The notes under the pieces: generated by a model
Databases searched by the model: none
Told to the model about the DNA's origin: nothing
Seen by the model: only the letters and a program-made list of their open reading frames with translations
Shown: in pieces, positions 7,160-14,407 of the stretch
Layout of the letters: the number at the start of each line of letters is the position of its first letter
Numbering within the stretch: the stretch's first letter is position 1
Position numbers and translations under genes: made by a program
Assembly (NCBI GenBank): GCA_038528235.1
Contig: JBCBEX010000074.1
Location: 1-22,405, forward strand
DNA: 22,405 nt
Reading direction: 5' to 3'
From: JBCBEX01 sp038528235
GTDB taxonomy: Bacteria; Bacteroidota; Rhodothermia; Rhodothermales; Rubricoccaceae

Positions 7160-8359
7160 ATGCGCTTTGTCCTCGCTGCCCTCGCAGTCCTCGCCGGGAC
7201 TCTCACCCCCCCACTCGCTGCCCAAGACGACGTTCGCTTTGCCCCAGGCATCGTTGTCTCCCTGGAGGGCGACACGCTGCGCGGGGAGATCGCACTCGTG
7301 CCTGACTTCGAAAAGATGCGCGGCGTCACCTTCCGCGCCACCCCTAGCGCTGCCCCCGCCACCTTCACCCACCGCGAGGCCCAGAGCTACCAGATCGACG
7401 GCGGCACCCGTTTCGTGCATCGCTGGATCGACTTCAACACGGAAGGGACCCGCGGGGCTCACACGTTCCTGCGCGAACTCGTCCCAGGCCCTCGCACGCT
7501 GTACGTGCACCACCTCGACACGGGCGCGGACACGTACTACATCGAGGGGACCGACTTCCCCATCGAGGGGCTCTTTGAGGTCACGTCCCAGCGTGGACCT
7601 ACCCAGTCACGGCAATTGAAGCTGTGGGTCGGCACGCTCAACCGGGCCTTCCAGTCGTGTCGCGCCCTGCTGGACGACGTGGCGGAGGCGCGCTACAGAG
7701 AGCGCGACCTTGTCGACCTGACGGTGCAGTACAACACGTGCGTAGAGCCCGGCTATCGCTTCACGCCGCGTGTTGACCGCGTGGACCAGCAATCGGGCTA
7801 CGCGCTGCACTTCGCCGTGGAGGGGAGCTTTGGGGTGGAGCGGTTGGCCGCCTCGTTCGTCCTCGACACGGCGCTGGAGGAGCCCGATGCGTTCCGGTCG
7901 AGCTATGCGCTGCGTGGTGTTGGGCTCGTCGAAGTCAAGGCATGGCCGAACACGTGGTACGGCGTGGTCGAGTTGGGCCTCGAGAACTATGGCCCGTACG
8001 AACGCCTGGAGGAACGGTCGGACGTCCCGAACTACGATCCGCTCTACCTCGCTCTTGGCCTCGGCGCCCAGTACGACTTCTCTGCGGCCCCAGTCGCTCC
8101 GTTTCTACGTGCTACCTACGTCCTCGGATGGACGGTTGCAGGACAGCAGCAGGCTACGCTCAGGCGCGAGGCGAACGCGCTGGGTGGCTTCGCGCTCACT
8201 GGTGGCGTGGTCTGGGACGTGACACTCTCGCGCGGCCTGTCCTTCGGCGTGCGAGCCAGTTGGCTCGACCTCTCCGATGAGTTTATCTACATCCCGTTCG
8301 GGGACAACAAGATCGGGCAGCACACCACCTATGCAGGCGTACTCGGCATCCGGCTCTGA
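7160..8359 (+). CDS. Exported protein with N-terminal domain and C-terminal outer-membrane barrel
   Basis: The product has 399 residues. The signal peptide MRFVLAALAVLAGTLTPPLAA is cleaved before Gln22. Residues about 25-130 form a small beta domain opening with GIVVSLEGDTLRGEIALVPD and closing YYIEGTDFPIEGLFE, a pattern common in exported Bacteroidota proteins of unknown role. Residues about 145-200 are helical with a Cys pair (SCRALLDD, QYNTCVEPG). From about 210 to 399 alternating strands suggest a barrel (YALHFAVEGSFGVERLAASF, WYGVVELGLENY, LYLALGLGAQYDFS, FLRATYVLGW, LSFGVRASWLDL), ending in YAGVLGIRL. It is the only plus-strand gene in its neighbourhood, divergent from the sulfotransferase gene and convergent with porN. 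Membrane location is well supported; function unknown. Confidence 0.85.
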   Translation: MRFVLAALAVLAGTLTPPLAAQDDVRFAPGIVVSLEGDTLRGEIALVPDFEKMRGVTFRATPSAAPATFTHREAQSYQIDGGTRFVHRWIDFNTEGTRGAHTFLRELVPGPRTLYVHHLDTGADTYYIEGTDFPIEGLFEVTSQRGPTQSRQLKLWVGTLNRAFQSCRALLDDVAEARYRERDLVDLTVQYNTCVEPGYRFTPRVDRVDQQSGYALHFAVEGSFGVERLAASFVLDTALEEPDAFRSSYALRGVGLVEVKAWPNTWYGVVELGLENYGPYERLEERSDVPNYDPLYLALGLGAQYDFSAAPVAPFLRATYVLGWTVAGQQQATLRREANALGGFALTGGVVWDVTLSRGLSFGVRASWLDLSDEFIYIPFGDNKIGQHTTYAGVLGIRL

Positions 8360-8427
8360 GCAGTGCCATCGTGGCCGCGTCATCGGGGACGGGGACCCTC
8401 CAGATACAAAGCTCCCAGATATAAATA

Positions 8428-8464
8428 GGCGGAGTGCGCCCAGGTAGAAACGGCGCACCCCGCC
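8428..8464 (-). terminator. Hairpin terminator between convergent genes
   Basis: The arms are 8428-8440 and 8452-8464, a 13-bp stem with an 11-nt loop. Read on the minus strand the only imperfect pair is a G-U wobble, and the stem is followed by the AT-rich run TATTTATAT. On the plus strand the same site has an A-C mismatch and only TT after it. It therefore fits best as the end of the por operon (porN stops 68 bp before it) and may weakly serve the plus-strand gene ending at 8359. Confidence 0.7.
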
Positions 8465-8531
8465 TTGGAATCCCGGCGAAGCCAGGAACTTGGTGCTTGC
8501 GCGCAGAGGCTGCACGCAAGCGATCCGGTTG

Positions 8532-9182
8532 CTAGTCGATGAAGCGACGGATCACGTTCACGAGACGGACACGCTCGCGTTCGGACTCGGCCTCCTCGTA
8601 GATCACGTACTGCCCGTTTTCGCCGTAGCGGACGATTACGGCGTCCGAGGTCTTAGCGAGTTGATGCATGGCGATCTGGTCGCGGAAGGGCTTGAAGGCC
8701 GCCTCGTTGTAGCGCATGTTCGTGCCACTGTTGTTGAGGAGCCGCTTCAGCGTGGTGTTCTCTCCATCGACGTAGAGGACGGGGATGTCCACATCGGCGT
8801 ACTCCCCATCGGGGCGGTAGATGAAGAAGATCTCTTCGATGCTCGACCGGAAGCCACGCGAGTTGCCCTCCATCCGATAGGTGATGAAGACGCGGTTGGC
8901 GCTGCTGAGGAAGAGCCCCTCGTAGCTGAGGTCATCCTCGATCTGAGCAAGCGTGTAGGTCGTCTCGTCCTCGCGGTCGCGACGGACCTGGAGGTCGTCG
9001 GTCTCGATGTAGGCGACGAGCGAGTCGAGGAAAACGCCGGTGACGTTCTGCTCGTTCTCGCGCTCCACGGGGACGATGATCTCGACGGTCTGGCGCCAGT
9101 TGCCCTGGGCCAGCACGGCCTGGGCCAGGAGGAGCGGCGCGACGAGCGCCACCAGGGCCAGACGACGGAGGGTGGTAGACAT
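8532..9182 (-). CDS. porN: PorN/GldN-like T9SS ring protein, short form
   Basis: The product has 216 residues from the ATG at 9182, chosen for its signal peptide (MSTTLRRLALVALVAPLLLA, cleaved near LAQ at 24-26). An upstream in-frame ATG at 9251 would precede it with 23 unlikely residues. The mature part has a helix with FLDSLVAYIETDDLQV, a strand FFIYRPDGEYADVDIPVLYV, then FKPFRDQIAMHQLAKTSDAV and a charged helix EEAESERERVRLVNVIRRF. The order strand-strand-'FKPFR' resembles the core of GldN/PorN, and the gene sits where porN lies in other T9SS operons, 71 bp after porM. Known PorN proteins are about 300-370 residues, so this is a reduced form. PorN forms the periplasmic ring with PorK. The call rests more on position than on sequence. 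Confidence 0.6.
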   Translation of the reverse strand: MSTTLRRLALVALVAPLLLAQAVLAQGNWRQTVEIIVPVERENEQNVTGVFLDSLVAYIETDDLQVRRDREDETTYTLAQIEDDLSYEGLFLSSANRVFITYRMEGNSRGFRSSIEEIFFIYRPDGEYADVDIPVLYVDGENTTLKRLLNNSGTNMRYNEAAFKPFRDQIAMHQLAKTSDAVIVRYGENGQYVIYEEAESERERVRLVNVIRRFID

Positions 9183-9253
9183 AATGCGGTCGGGTCGGTG
9201 AGGCCGAAGCTCCGCACCCCGGCACAGCGCCGGAGCACGGGGTTCGGGCATGC

Positions 9254-10246
9254 TTACGAAATCGTGAAGCTGAACGTGCGGCTGCCTTCGTTGAGCGAGA
9301 CGCCAACGGACGTATTTGCGTAGTTGAGGCGATACACGTTGTTGAGTTGCACGATGATGCGGTCGCCGGGGCGCGCCGAAGCAAGGGCGCGGATGGCGGG
9401 AAGGCGGCCGCCGCTGAGGTTGTAGGTGCCGAGGCGCTCCGAGGCGGTCAGACCGCGCCGGATGTACACCGTAGCACTCCCTACGCCGTAGCGGGCGTCA
9501 CTCGGGTAACGCTGCGCGAATTCCTGGTCGGCCTGCACGTTGAACGTGAGCGCAAAGCGCCCGCGCGGCAGGTTGTCGCCGTTGTTGACCGCGCGGCCCG
9601 CGTTAGCGACCCGGATCTCCGGACGCGGCGGGTCGATCACCGCGAACGACTTGGCACCGAGGTAGACGTTGCCGTCAGGCCCAGGCGTCTCGACGCGGAT
9701 GCCTGCCGTCTGCCCGCTGGGCGCGAGCGTGAGCGTGCGTGCCTCGGTGCCGTTGAGGATGAGCGGCCGATCTTCCAGACCCGGCACGTCGATGCGGACC
9801 TCGTTGCGACACTGGCGATAGAGTGCGACCTCGCCCGCGTTGACGGCCACGATCTCAGGACGGCGCACCGTGAACGTGCCGGTGATCGGCACTTCGCGCG
9901 TGCCACCGCCGATCTGTGGGACGGTCATCGTTGCGGCGTACTCGACCTCTTTGACATCTTCGTTCTCGGCGAGCAGGTTGCCCGTCTCCATGACGAACAT
10001 CGAGTCGCCCGAGGCCATGAACGCCTCCGAGCCGCTGAGCGAGAGGCCCTCGCCTGCGCCGACGGCGAGCATGGCGCGCGCCTGGAAGGGCTGGCCGAGC
10101 ACGACCGTCTCCTCGGCGTCGAGGTAGGGCTGCACGTTGCCCACGGCGATGGTGCTGTCGTCCAGGTCGAACGTGCTCATCGCGTAGAGCAGGATGGGGA
10201 AGTACAACGCCAGCATGACGTTGTACCGCATGTCTTTCACAGACAT
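9254..10246 (-). CDS. porM: PorM/GldM T9SS motor subunit lacking helical D1 domain
   Basis: The product has 330 residues; GldM/PorM is normally near 500. A short cytoplasmic end (MSVKDMRYN) is followed by one transmembrane helix (about 7-23, MLALYFPILLYAMSTF). Beta domains follow almost at once. Residues 43-130 match D2; 131-208 match D3, where PEIVAVNAGEVALYRQCRN and VRIDVPGL correspond to the 'PTVVSADKMNVLYxGVDNPIxISVPG' hallmark of GldM. Residues 209-330 match D4, with ARPGDRIIVQLNNV near the end. The helical bundle D1 that normally lies between the membrane and D2 is missing or reduced to about 20 residues. PorM with PorL forms the proton-driven motor that drives the PorK/PorN ring. A ribosome site GAGGT (10253-10257) precedes the start. 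porL ends 18 bp upstream. Confidence 0.85.
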   Translation of the reverse strand: MSVKDMRYNVMLALYFPILLYAMSTFDLDDSTIAVGNVQPYLDAEETVVLGQPFQARAMLAVGAGEGLSLSGSEAFMASGDSMFVMETGNLLAENEDVKEVEYAATMTVPQIGGGTREVPITGTFTVRRPEIVAVNAGEVALYRQCRNEVRIDVPGLEDRPLILNGTEARTLTLAPSGQTAGIRVETPGPDGNVYLGAKSFAVIDPPRPEIRVANAGRAVNNGDNLPRGRFALTFNVQADQEFAQRYPSDARYGVGSATVYIRRGLTASERLGTYNLSGGRLPAIRALASARPGDRIIVQLNNVYRLNYANTSVGVSLNEGSRTFSFTIS

Positions 10247-10264
10247 AGGGATACCTCGTCGGTT

Positions 10265-11062
10265 TTAGGCGCGGGACACGTACGTTTCGGCGGACGCTCC
10301 GTCCTTGCCGTTCGTCGAGACGCCGGGGTTGTTGAACATCCGGAAGCGGCGGGCGACCTGCTCCAGCTCGGAGCGGATGGCCTCGGCTTGTGTGCCGGCG
10401 GCGCCCATTTCCTGGCTGAGGGCGTTCATGCCCTGGCCGAGGCGCTGCGCGTCTTGCGGCAACGAGCCGGTCGCCGTCTGGGTGAGGGTCTGGCGCATCT
10501 GCGCCACCGACGTGCGCGCCTGGCTCATCTCCTGGCTCATGCCGCGCATCTCGGAACCGAACTTCTGCACGTCGCCCGAGAGCTCGCCCATGACCTGCCC
10601 CAGGCCAGTCGTGAGCTGGCTCAGCTCGGTCGAGATGCCCGACTTCACCGAGGCGACGAGGGCTTGGTGGACCTCCGCGTTCATGCGCTTATAGTCCTCG
10701 CCCATCGTGCCGAAGATGCGGCGCACCTCGGTGGTGGCGATCTCCTGAACCTGACGGTAGAACTCCTCGGACTTCTCCGGCGAGTTGAGCAAGAGCGGAT
10801 CGCCTGCGGCGCCGAGCGCCTTGGTTGGGGCCCCCTTGGCCACGAGGCCCTGGATGAGCGCCAAGACGCCCATGGCCACGAAGGCGCCTGCTTCCCCGAG
10901 GAAGCCGACGAGGATGACGTCGTTGTAGTCGAAGCCGAGAACGGAGTCCCACTTGAGGATCTTCGCGGTCACGCCGATGATGGCGAGGGCCCCGAAGATG
11001 CCCACGAGGAGACCAATGAACCCGTTCACGCGGGACATCGACTTGGATTGTGCTTCAGCCAT
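10265..11062 (-). CDS. porL: PorL/GldL T9SS motor subunit
   Basis: The product has 265 residues. Two transmembrane helices lie at about 14-33 (GFIGLLVGIFGALAIIGVTA) and 47-72, joined by KILKWDSVLGFDYND. The second helix contains LVGFLGEAGAFVAMG with Glu57, matching the membrane glutamate that is essential for proton-driven rotation in GldL. Lys34 and Lys37 lie at the end of helix 1. The remaining cytoplasmic part (about 90-250) is a long helical region rich in Gln, Met and Ser, with heptads such as GQVMGELSGDVQKFGSEMRG, as in known GldL. It begins 43 bp after the PorK gene and is followed by porM after 18 bp. A weak AGGTAG lies upstream of the start. Length and order are as expected for a T9SS operon. 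Confidence 0.9.
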   Translation of the reverse strand: MAEAQSKSMSRVNGFIGLLVGIFGALAIIGVTAKILKWDSVLGFDYNDVILVGFLGEAGAFVAMGVLALIQGLVAKGAPTKALGAAGDPLLLNSPEKSEEFYRQVQEIATTEVRRIFGTMGEDYKRMNAEVHQALVASVKSGISTELSQLTTGLGQVMGELSGDVQKFGSEMRGMSQEMSQARTSVAQMRQTLTQTATGSLPQDAQRLGQGMNALSQEMGAAGTQAEAIRSELEQVARRFRMFNNPGVSTNGKDGASAETYVSRA

Positions 11063-11105
11063 TGTGTTCTACCTGTATTGTGGTTGGAGGGTGAGGGGGA
11101 CGAGG

Positions 11106-12938
11106 CTACTGCCCCCCTCCGTTCTGGTCCCCGTTGTCGCTGGGCTGACCGCCCTGGGGCGGGACCGGAGGCACGAAGCCGCCAGCCGGGTCGCTACCGC
11201 CCTGCGCCTGGCCTGGAGCAGGACCAAACTCGCTGCCGAGGTCCTTCGCGCAGCGGAAGCCGGTGTAGATGTTCGCGTCGTTCATGTCGAACGCCTCGCG
11301 GACGCCGACGCCAATGTAGAAGTCCTCGGCAGCCCAGGAGCCGCCACGCACGATGCGGCGCGCTTCGCGGTCATCCACCCAGCGCGGGTTGAAGTCAGCG
11401 AGCACGCTGTAGGTCGGGTTGTACGCGTCGAGGGTCCACTCGGCGACGTTGCCGCTCATATTGAAGATGCCCCATGGCGAGGACGGGAAGGCGCCGACGG
11501 GGGCGGTGAAGGCGTAGCCGTCCGCTGCGTAGCCCGCGCGACCGGGGTTGTAGTTGGCGTAGTAGCCGCCGTTGGGCGCCTGCGGCGACTGGCCGGGCCA
11601 CGGGTAGATGCCGCCCGACACGCCCGAGCGGGCGACGTATTCCCACTCTGCCTCGGTCGGGAGGCGCTTGCCCTGGCCCTGGCAATAGGCGTTGGCCTGG
11701 TCCCAGGTCACCGCCACCACGGGGTAGTCGTTGTAGGCCTGACCGAGGAAGTAGGACTGGAAGTTGGCGCGGCCACCGGCGTCCTGCCACGCCATCGAGT
11801 CCGGCGTCATCGCCTCACGGGCCGATGGCGCGAGGCCCTGGAGCCACTGGCGGAACTGCATGTTGGTCACCTCGAACTTGTCGATGAAGAACGAGGACAC
11901 GGTGACGCGCTTGAAGCCCTGCGTTTGGAGGCCGAGCGGGTCCTCTTCGAAGAGGCCCATCGTGTAGGTGCCGTCCGGAACCAGGACCATGTCGCCAGCC
12001 TGGCTCACGCCTGCTGGCTGGACGCCGCCGCCCTGGGGGAAGCCGCTCTGCTGGGGGAGGCCCACCGGCTGTGCCGCGGCGCCTCCGATGGCGGCTGCGC
12101 CCGGAACCTGGTAGGAGCCGCTGAGGGCCCCCTGCCGGGCAGCCGGGTCAGCTACGGTCCGGCCGACGGTGCCCTGCACCGGCATGCCCACCGACTGTCC
12201 CGACGGGACCGCCGGCGCGTAGCCCGGTTGCCCTTCCGACGTGATGCCGGGCTGCGCCGACACCGCGCCGCCGCCCGCCTGAGGCGTGCCATAGCTCGGC
12301 GCCGCCACCTGGCCTCCGCCAGCCGTCGCGTCGCGCGAGACGATCGTGGGATCCTGCTCAGGGAAGTCGCGGCGTGCGACCTGGCCCCGCTCGATAGCAC
12401 GCTCCTCAGCGATGACCTCAGGGTCGTAGCGCGATGCCTTGGCGAACGTGTAGTTCACACCTACAGCGGGGAAGACGCCGAAGCCCAGTTCTTGGAGGCC
12501 GTTGCGAGCGCCCGGCGATGGCGTGAGGTCGCGGAACAGCGTCCAGCGGGCTGCCAGCTCGAAGTTGAGCGCCACGCGTTCGTTGAGCGAGTAGTCCATG
12601 CCGATGCCCACCGGGATCACCGAGCGGTGGTCGTCGCCGCTGAAGAAGAGGCCGAAGCCCGAGAAGACGTAGGGCTCGAAGCGCCGCGCCCCGGAGAACG
12701 GACGCACGTTCATGGTCACCTCGGCGCTCGCCTCGTCGGTGTAGCCGAGCATCCCCTGTACCTGGAAGAACTCGGCCAGCCAAATGCGGGAGCCAATCTG
12801 GAACCCGGCCTGCGTGACTGGATCTGCGTCCGGGGCCTGGGTCACAGCGGGGCCCGCTTTGAGGAGCAGCGACTGAGCGCCCACTGCAGGACCGAAGGCC
12901 AGCAGCAGCGCGAGGAGGAAAAACGTAGAGGTCTTCAT
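11106..12938 (-). CDS. porK: PorK/GldK-type SUMF1 protein fused to an N-terminal outer-membrane barrel domain
   Basis: The product has 610 residues from the ATG at 12938. The signal peptide is cleaved near GAQ at 20-22 and there is no lipobox, unlike normal PorK, which is a lipoprotein. Residues 22-168 look like a small barrel (FFQVQGMLGYTDEASAEVTM, FEPYVFSGFGLFF, VIPVGIGMDYSLNERVALNF, GFGVFPAVGVNYTF). Residues about 200-315 are a Gly/Pro/Gln-rich linker. Residues 315-566 form the SUMF1 domain (MVLVPDGTYTMG, FFIDKFEVTNMQF, RLPTEAEWEYVA, WGIFNMSGNVAEW, RIVRGGSW, YTGFRCAKD). The two active-site cysteines of formylglycine-generating enzyme are absent, as in structural PorK. The last 45 residues are low-complexity. 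By family knowledge PorK with PorN builds the ring under the outer membrane. It leads the order porK-porL-porM-porN. Confidence 0.85.
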   Translation of the reverse strand: MKTSTFFLLALLLAFGPAVGAQSLLLKAGPAVTQAPDADPVTQAGFQIGSRIWLAEFFQVQGMLGYTDEASAEVTMNVRPFSGARRFEPYVFSGFGLFFSGDDHRSVIPVGIGMDYSLNERVALNFELAARWTLFRDLTPSPGARNGLQELGFGVFPAVGVNYTFAKASRYDPEVIAEERAIERGQVARRDFPEQDPTIVSRDATAGGGQVAAPSYGTPQAGGGAVSAQPGITSEGQPGYAPAVPSGQSVGMPVQGTVGRTVADPAARQGALSGSYQVPGAAAIGGAAAQPVGLPQQSGFPQGGGVQPAGVSQAGDMVLVPDGTYTMGLFEEDPLGLQTQGFKRVTVSSFFIDKFEVTNMQFRQWLQGLAPSAREAMTPDSMAWQDAGGRANFQSYFLGQAYNDYPVVAVTWDQANAYCQGQGKRLPTEAEWEYVARSGVSGGIYPWPGQSPQAPNGGYYANYNPGRAGYAADGYAFTAPVGAFPSSPWGIFNMSGNVAEWTLDAYNPTYSVLADFNPRWVDDREARRIVRGGSWAAEDFYIGVGVREAFDMNDANIYTGFRCAKDLGSEFGPAPGQAQGGSDPAGGFVPPVPPQGGQPSDNGDQNGGGQ

Positions 12939-13053
12939 AGATCGCGTGGGATCAGGTGAGGGTGGCGGGGCAACACCGCCGAGAACGAGGCAGAGTTGCA
13001 ACAGGCGAGAGCGCCTGCGATGGCGGAGCGCCAGGAGTCAGGTGAGTAGGAAG

Positions 13054-13740
13054 CTAGAGGCGGAATCGGTAGCCCACGTGGATCGACGAGATCACATCGG
13101 GGCCGGTCGTGCGCCGCTGGGCGCTATCGAGGAAGTCAGACGTCATGAAGCGGATGCCGAAGCGCCAAGCGTCTTGCAAGATCATGGACACCGGGAACGT
13201 CAGGATAAAGCGCGGACTCGTCTGCTCGAACACGTAGCCCCGCGACTCTAACACGTCAGGCGTCGAAAAATTGTAGGTCGTCGACACCATCGTGGGTGCC
13301 ACGCCAGCCTGGAGCCGCACGAACCCGGTCCGACCGAAGAGCCCGACCCGCAGGCCCGCGTTCACGTCGAAGGCGAAGACGTTCACCCCCATGCTGTTGT
13401 CCGCATCCACGTCGATGTTGAAGCGGTGATAGACCAGGCCCGCCTCGGCCATGAACAGCGGCGAGAGGGCGCGGTCGGCGTGGACGGAGAGACTAAACTC
13501 AGCCAGCGCAAAGTATTCGATGGGGTTGCTCGAGGCATTGCGGTCGAGCTCGCCCTGGTAGACTCCGAGGCCGAGACCAAGGGTCAGGCCATCGATAGCG
13601 CCCCCTCCTTGAGCGTGTGCTCCAGGCGTGCTTACCCCCAGGCCTGTGATAAGGAGGAGGATGAATGCAAGCGTGAAGGCGAGGCCGGGCTGCTCCTGAA
13701 GCCGTGCGGACTCACGCCGGGTGGGCGAGAACCAAGTCAT
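13054..13740 (-). CDS. Outer-membrane barrel, PorG-like, adjacent to porK
   Basis: The product has 228 residues. A long basic n-region precedes the hydrophobic core (FTLAFILLLITGLGVSTP) and cleavage after AHA (about 43). No other ATG is usable before the core. The mature part has barrel strands (LTLGLGLGVYQGELDR, FALAEFSLSVHADRAL, FMAEAGLVYHRFNIDV, FDVNAGLRVGLFG, FVRLQAGVAPTMV, FILTFPVSMIL, SIHVGYRFRL). The segment WRFGIRFMTSDFLDS resembles the 'Y..TDYLDDV' strand-loop found in PorG (DUF6089) and related eight-strand barrels that bind the PorK/PorN ring. Size also fits PorG better than PorP/SprF (about 300 residues). It is upstream of porK by 115 bp on the same strand. The T9SS role is inferred from position and this partial resemblance; barrel topology is well supported. 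Confidence 0.65.
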   Translation of the reverse strand: MTWFSPTRRESARLQEQPGLAFTLAFILLLITGLGVSTPGAHAQGGGAIDGLTLGLGLGVYQGELDRNASSNPIEYFALAEFSLSVHADRALSPLFMAEAGLVYHRFNIDVDADNSMGVNVFAFDVNAGLRVGLFGRTGFVRLQAGVAPTMVSTTYNFSTPDVLESRGYVFEQTSPRFILTFPVSMILQDAWRFGIRFMTSDFLDSAQRRTTGPDVISSIHVGYRFRL

Positions 13741-14407
13741 GGGTGTGGATCGTGCGAGTATGGAGGCTACGAAGCTCGGTGAAGAGCGGGCGGCTGCTTC
13801 CTCTCAGCGGGGTTATGACGACGCGGCAGGGCATCCCGACGGGGGTGTGGGGGCGATCGGGGCGCCACGCAGCGCGGTCAGCAGAGACTGTCAGGTGATT
13901 GGAGAAAGGGACGGGTGATGGGTCCACCGCCGTGGCATGCGTCCCGCATGGATCATACCAGTTTTGAGACGCAGGACGAGACAACGGACGAGACGGGACA
14001 ACCCATCCAGACGATCAATCGGGGTAGGGGGCAACGGACCGCACCTGTGGCTGCGGTCATTCACCTCTAGGTGGTGGGGCGACACCTCTTCGCAACAGCG
14101 TTCTCGCACGGAACGCGCGGGGGCGACGCGACCCGATAGGCCGCCGTTGCTTCTGCGAAGGTCACGGTGCTGTATGATAGGCACTTTTTTTCCTCCCCTC
14201 GGGCGGGTGGTTCTTTTTCACCTCTCCTGCGATCCCTCTCCTCGCTGTGAACGACCCGTGAACGCGGCTCCCTACCCACCTGATTGCGGGCTCTTGCGTT
14301 TTCTTCAAAATCCCAGCGACCACGCCACGCCCATCCATGGCCTGGACACGTGCCTGCCCCTCTGCACGCTACCGACACGGCCATGTAGCGCTGGGACTAC
14401 AACATGC
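13741..14407. other. 667-bp stretch without a convincing gene
   Basis: I find no protein, tRNA or known RNA family here. Short open frames on both strands give low-complexity, Arg/Pro/Ser-rich peptides without family resemblance. It should contain the promoter of the por operon (reading left from 13740) and the end of the GWxTD transcript. Local features are homopolymer-rich DNA around 14184-14219 (a T7 run, a partly paired CCTCCC/GGGCGGGTGG segment, then TTCTTTTT) and the interlocked CACCTCT/AGGTG repeats near 14059-14088. No clear promoter consensus (TTG with TAnnTTTG) could be placed. Confidence 0.5.

Noticed and set aside
11106..12938. Formylglycine-generating enzyme activity for the SUMF1 domain
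   Set aside because: Both catalytic cysteines are missing and the gene sits in a T9SS operon, so a structural PorK role is better supported.
9347..12959. Very long plus-strand open frames (about 680 and 670 residues) across the por operon
   Set aside because: They are antisense to clearly recognisable PorM, PorL and PorK. Their peptides are rich in Arg, His, Val, Gly and Ala without any family motif, as expected for high-GC antisense frames.
14184..14219. A plus-strand terminator (CCTCCC/GGGCGGGTGG then T-rich)
   Set aside because: The stem has mismatches and there is no plus-strand gene upstream for it to end.
14067..14384. A frame giving CLSYSTVTFAEATA, a phrase that recalls false proteins read across tRNA genes
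   Set aside because: I looked for a tRNA on both strands around 14060-14200 and found no T-loop GTTCGAATC pattern or acceptor stem.
13741..14407. Small protein-coding genes in the 667-bp gap
   Set aside because: Short frames on both strands lack signal peptides, family resemblance or ribosome sites, and overlap each other.
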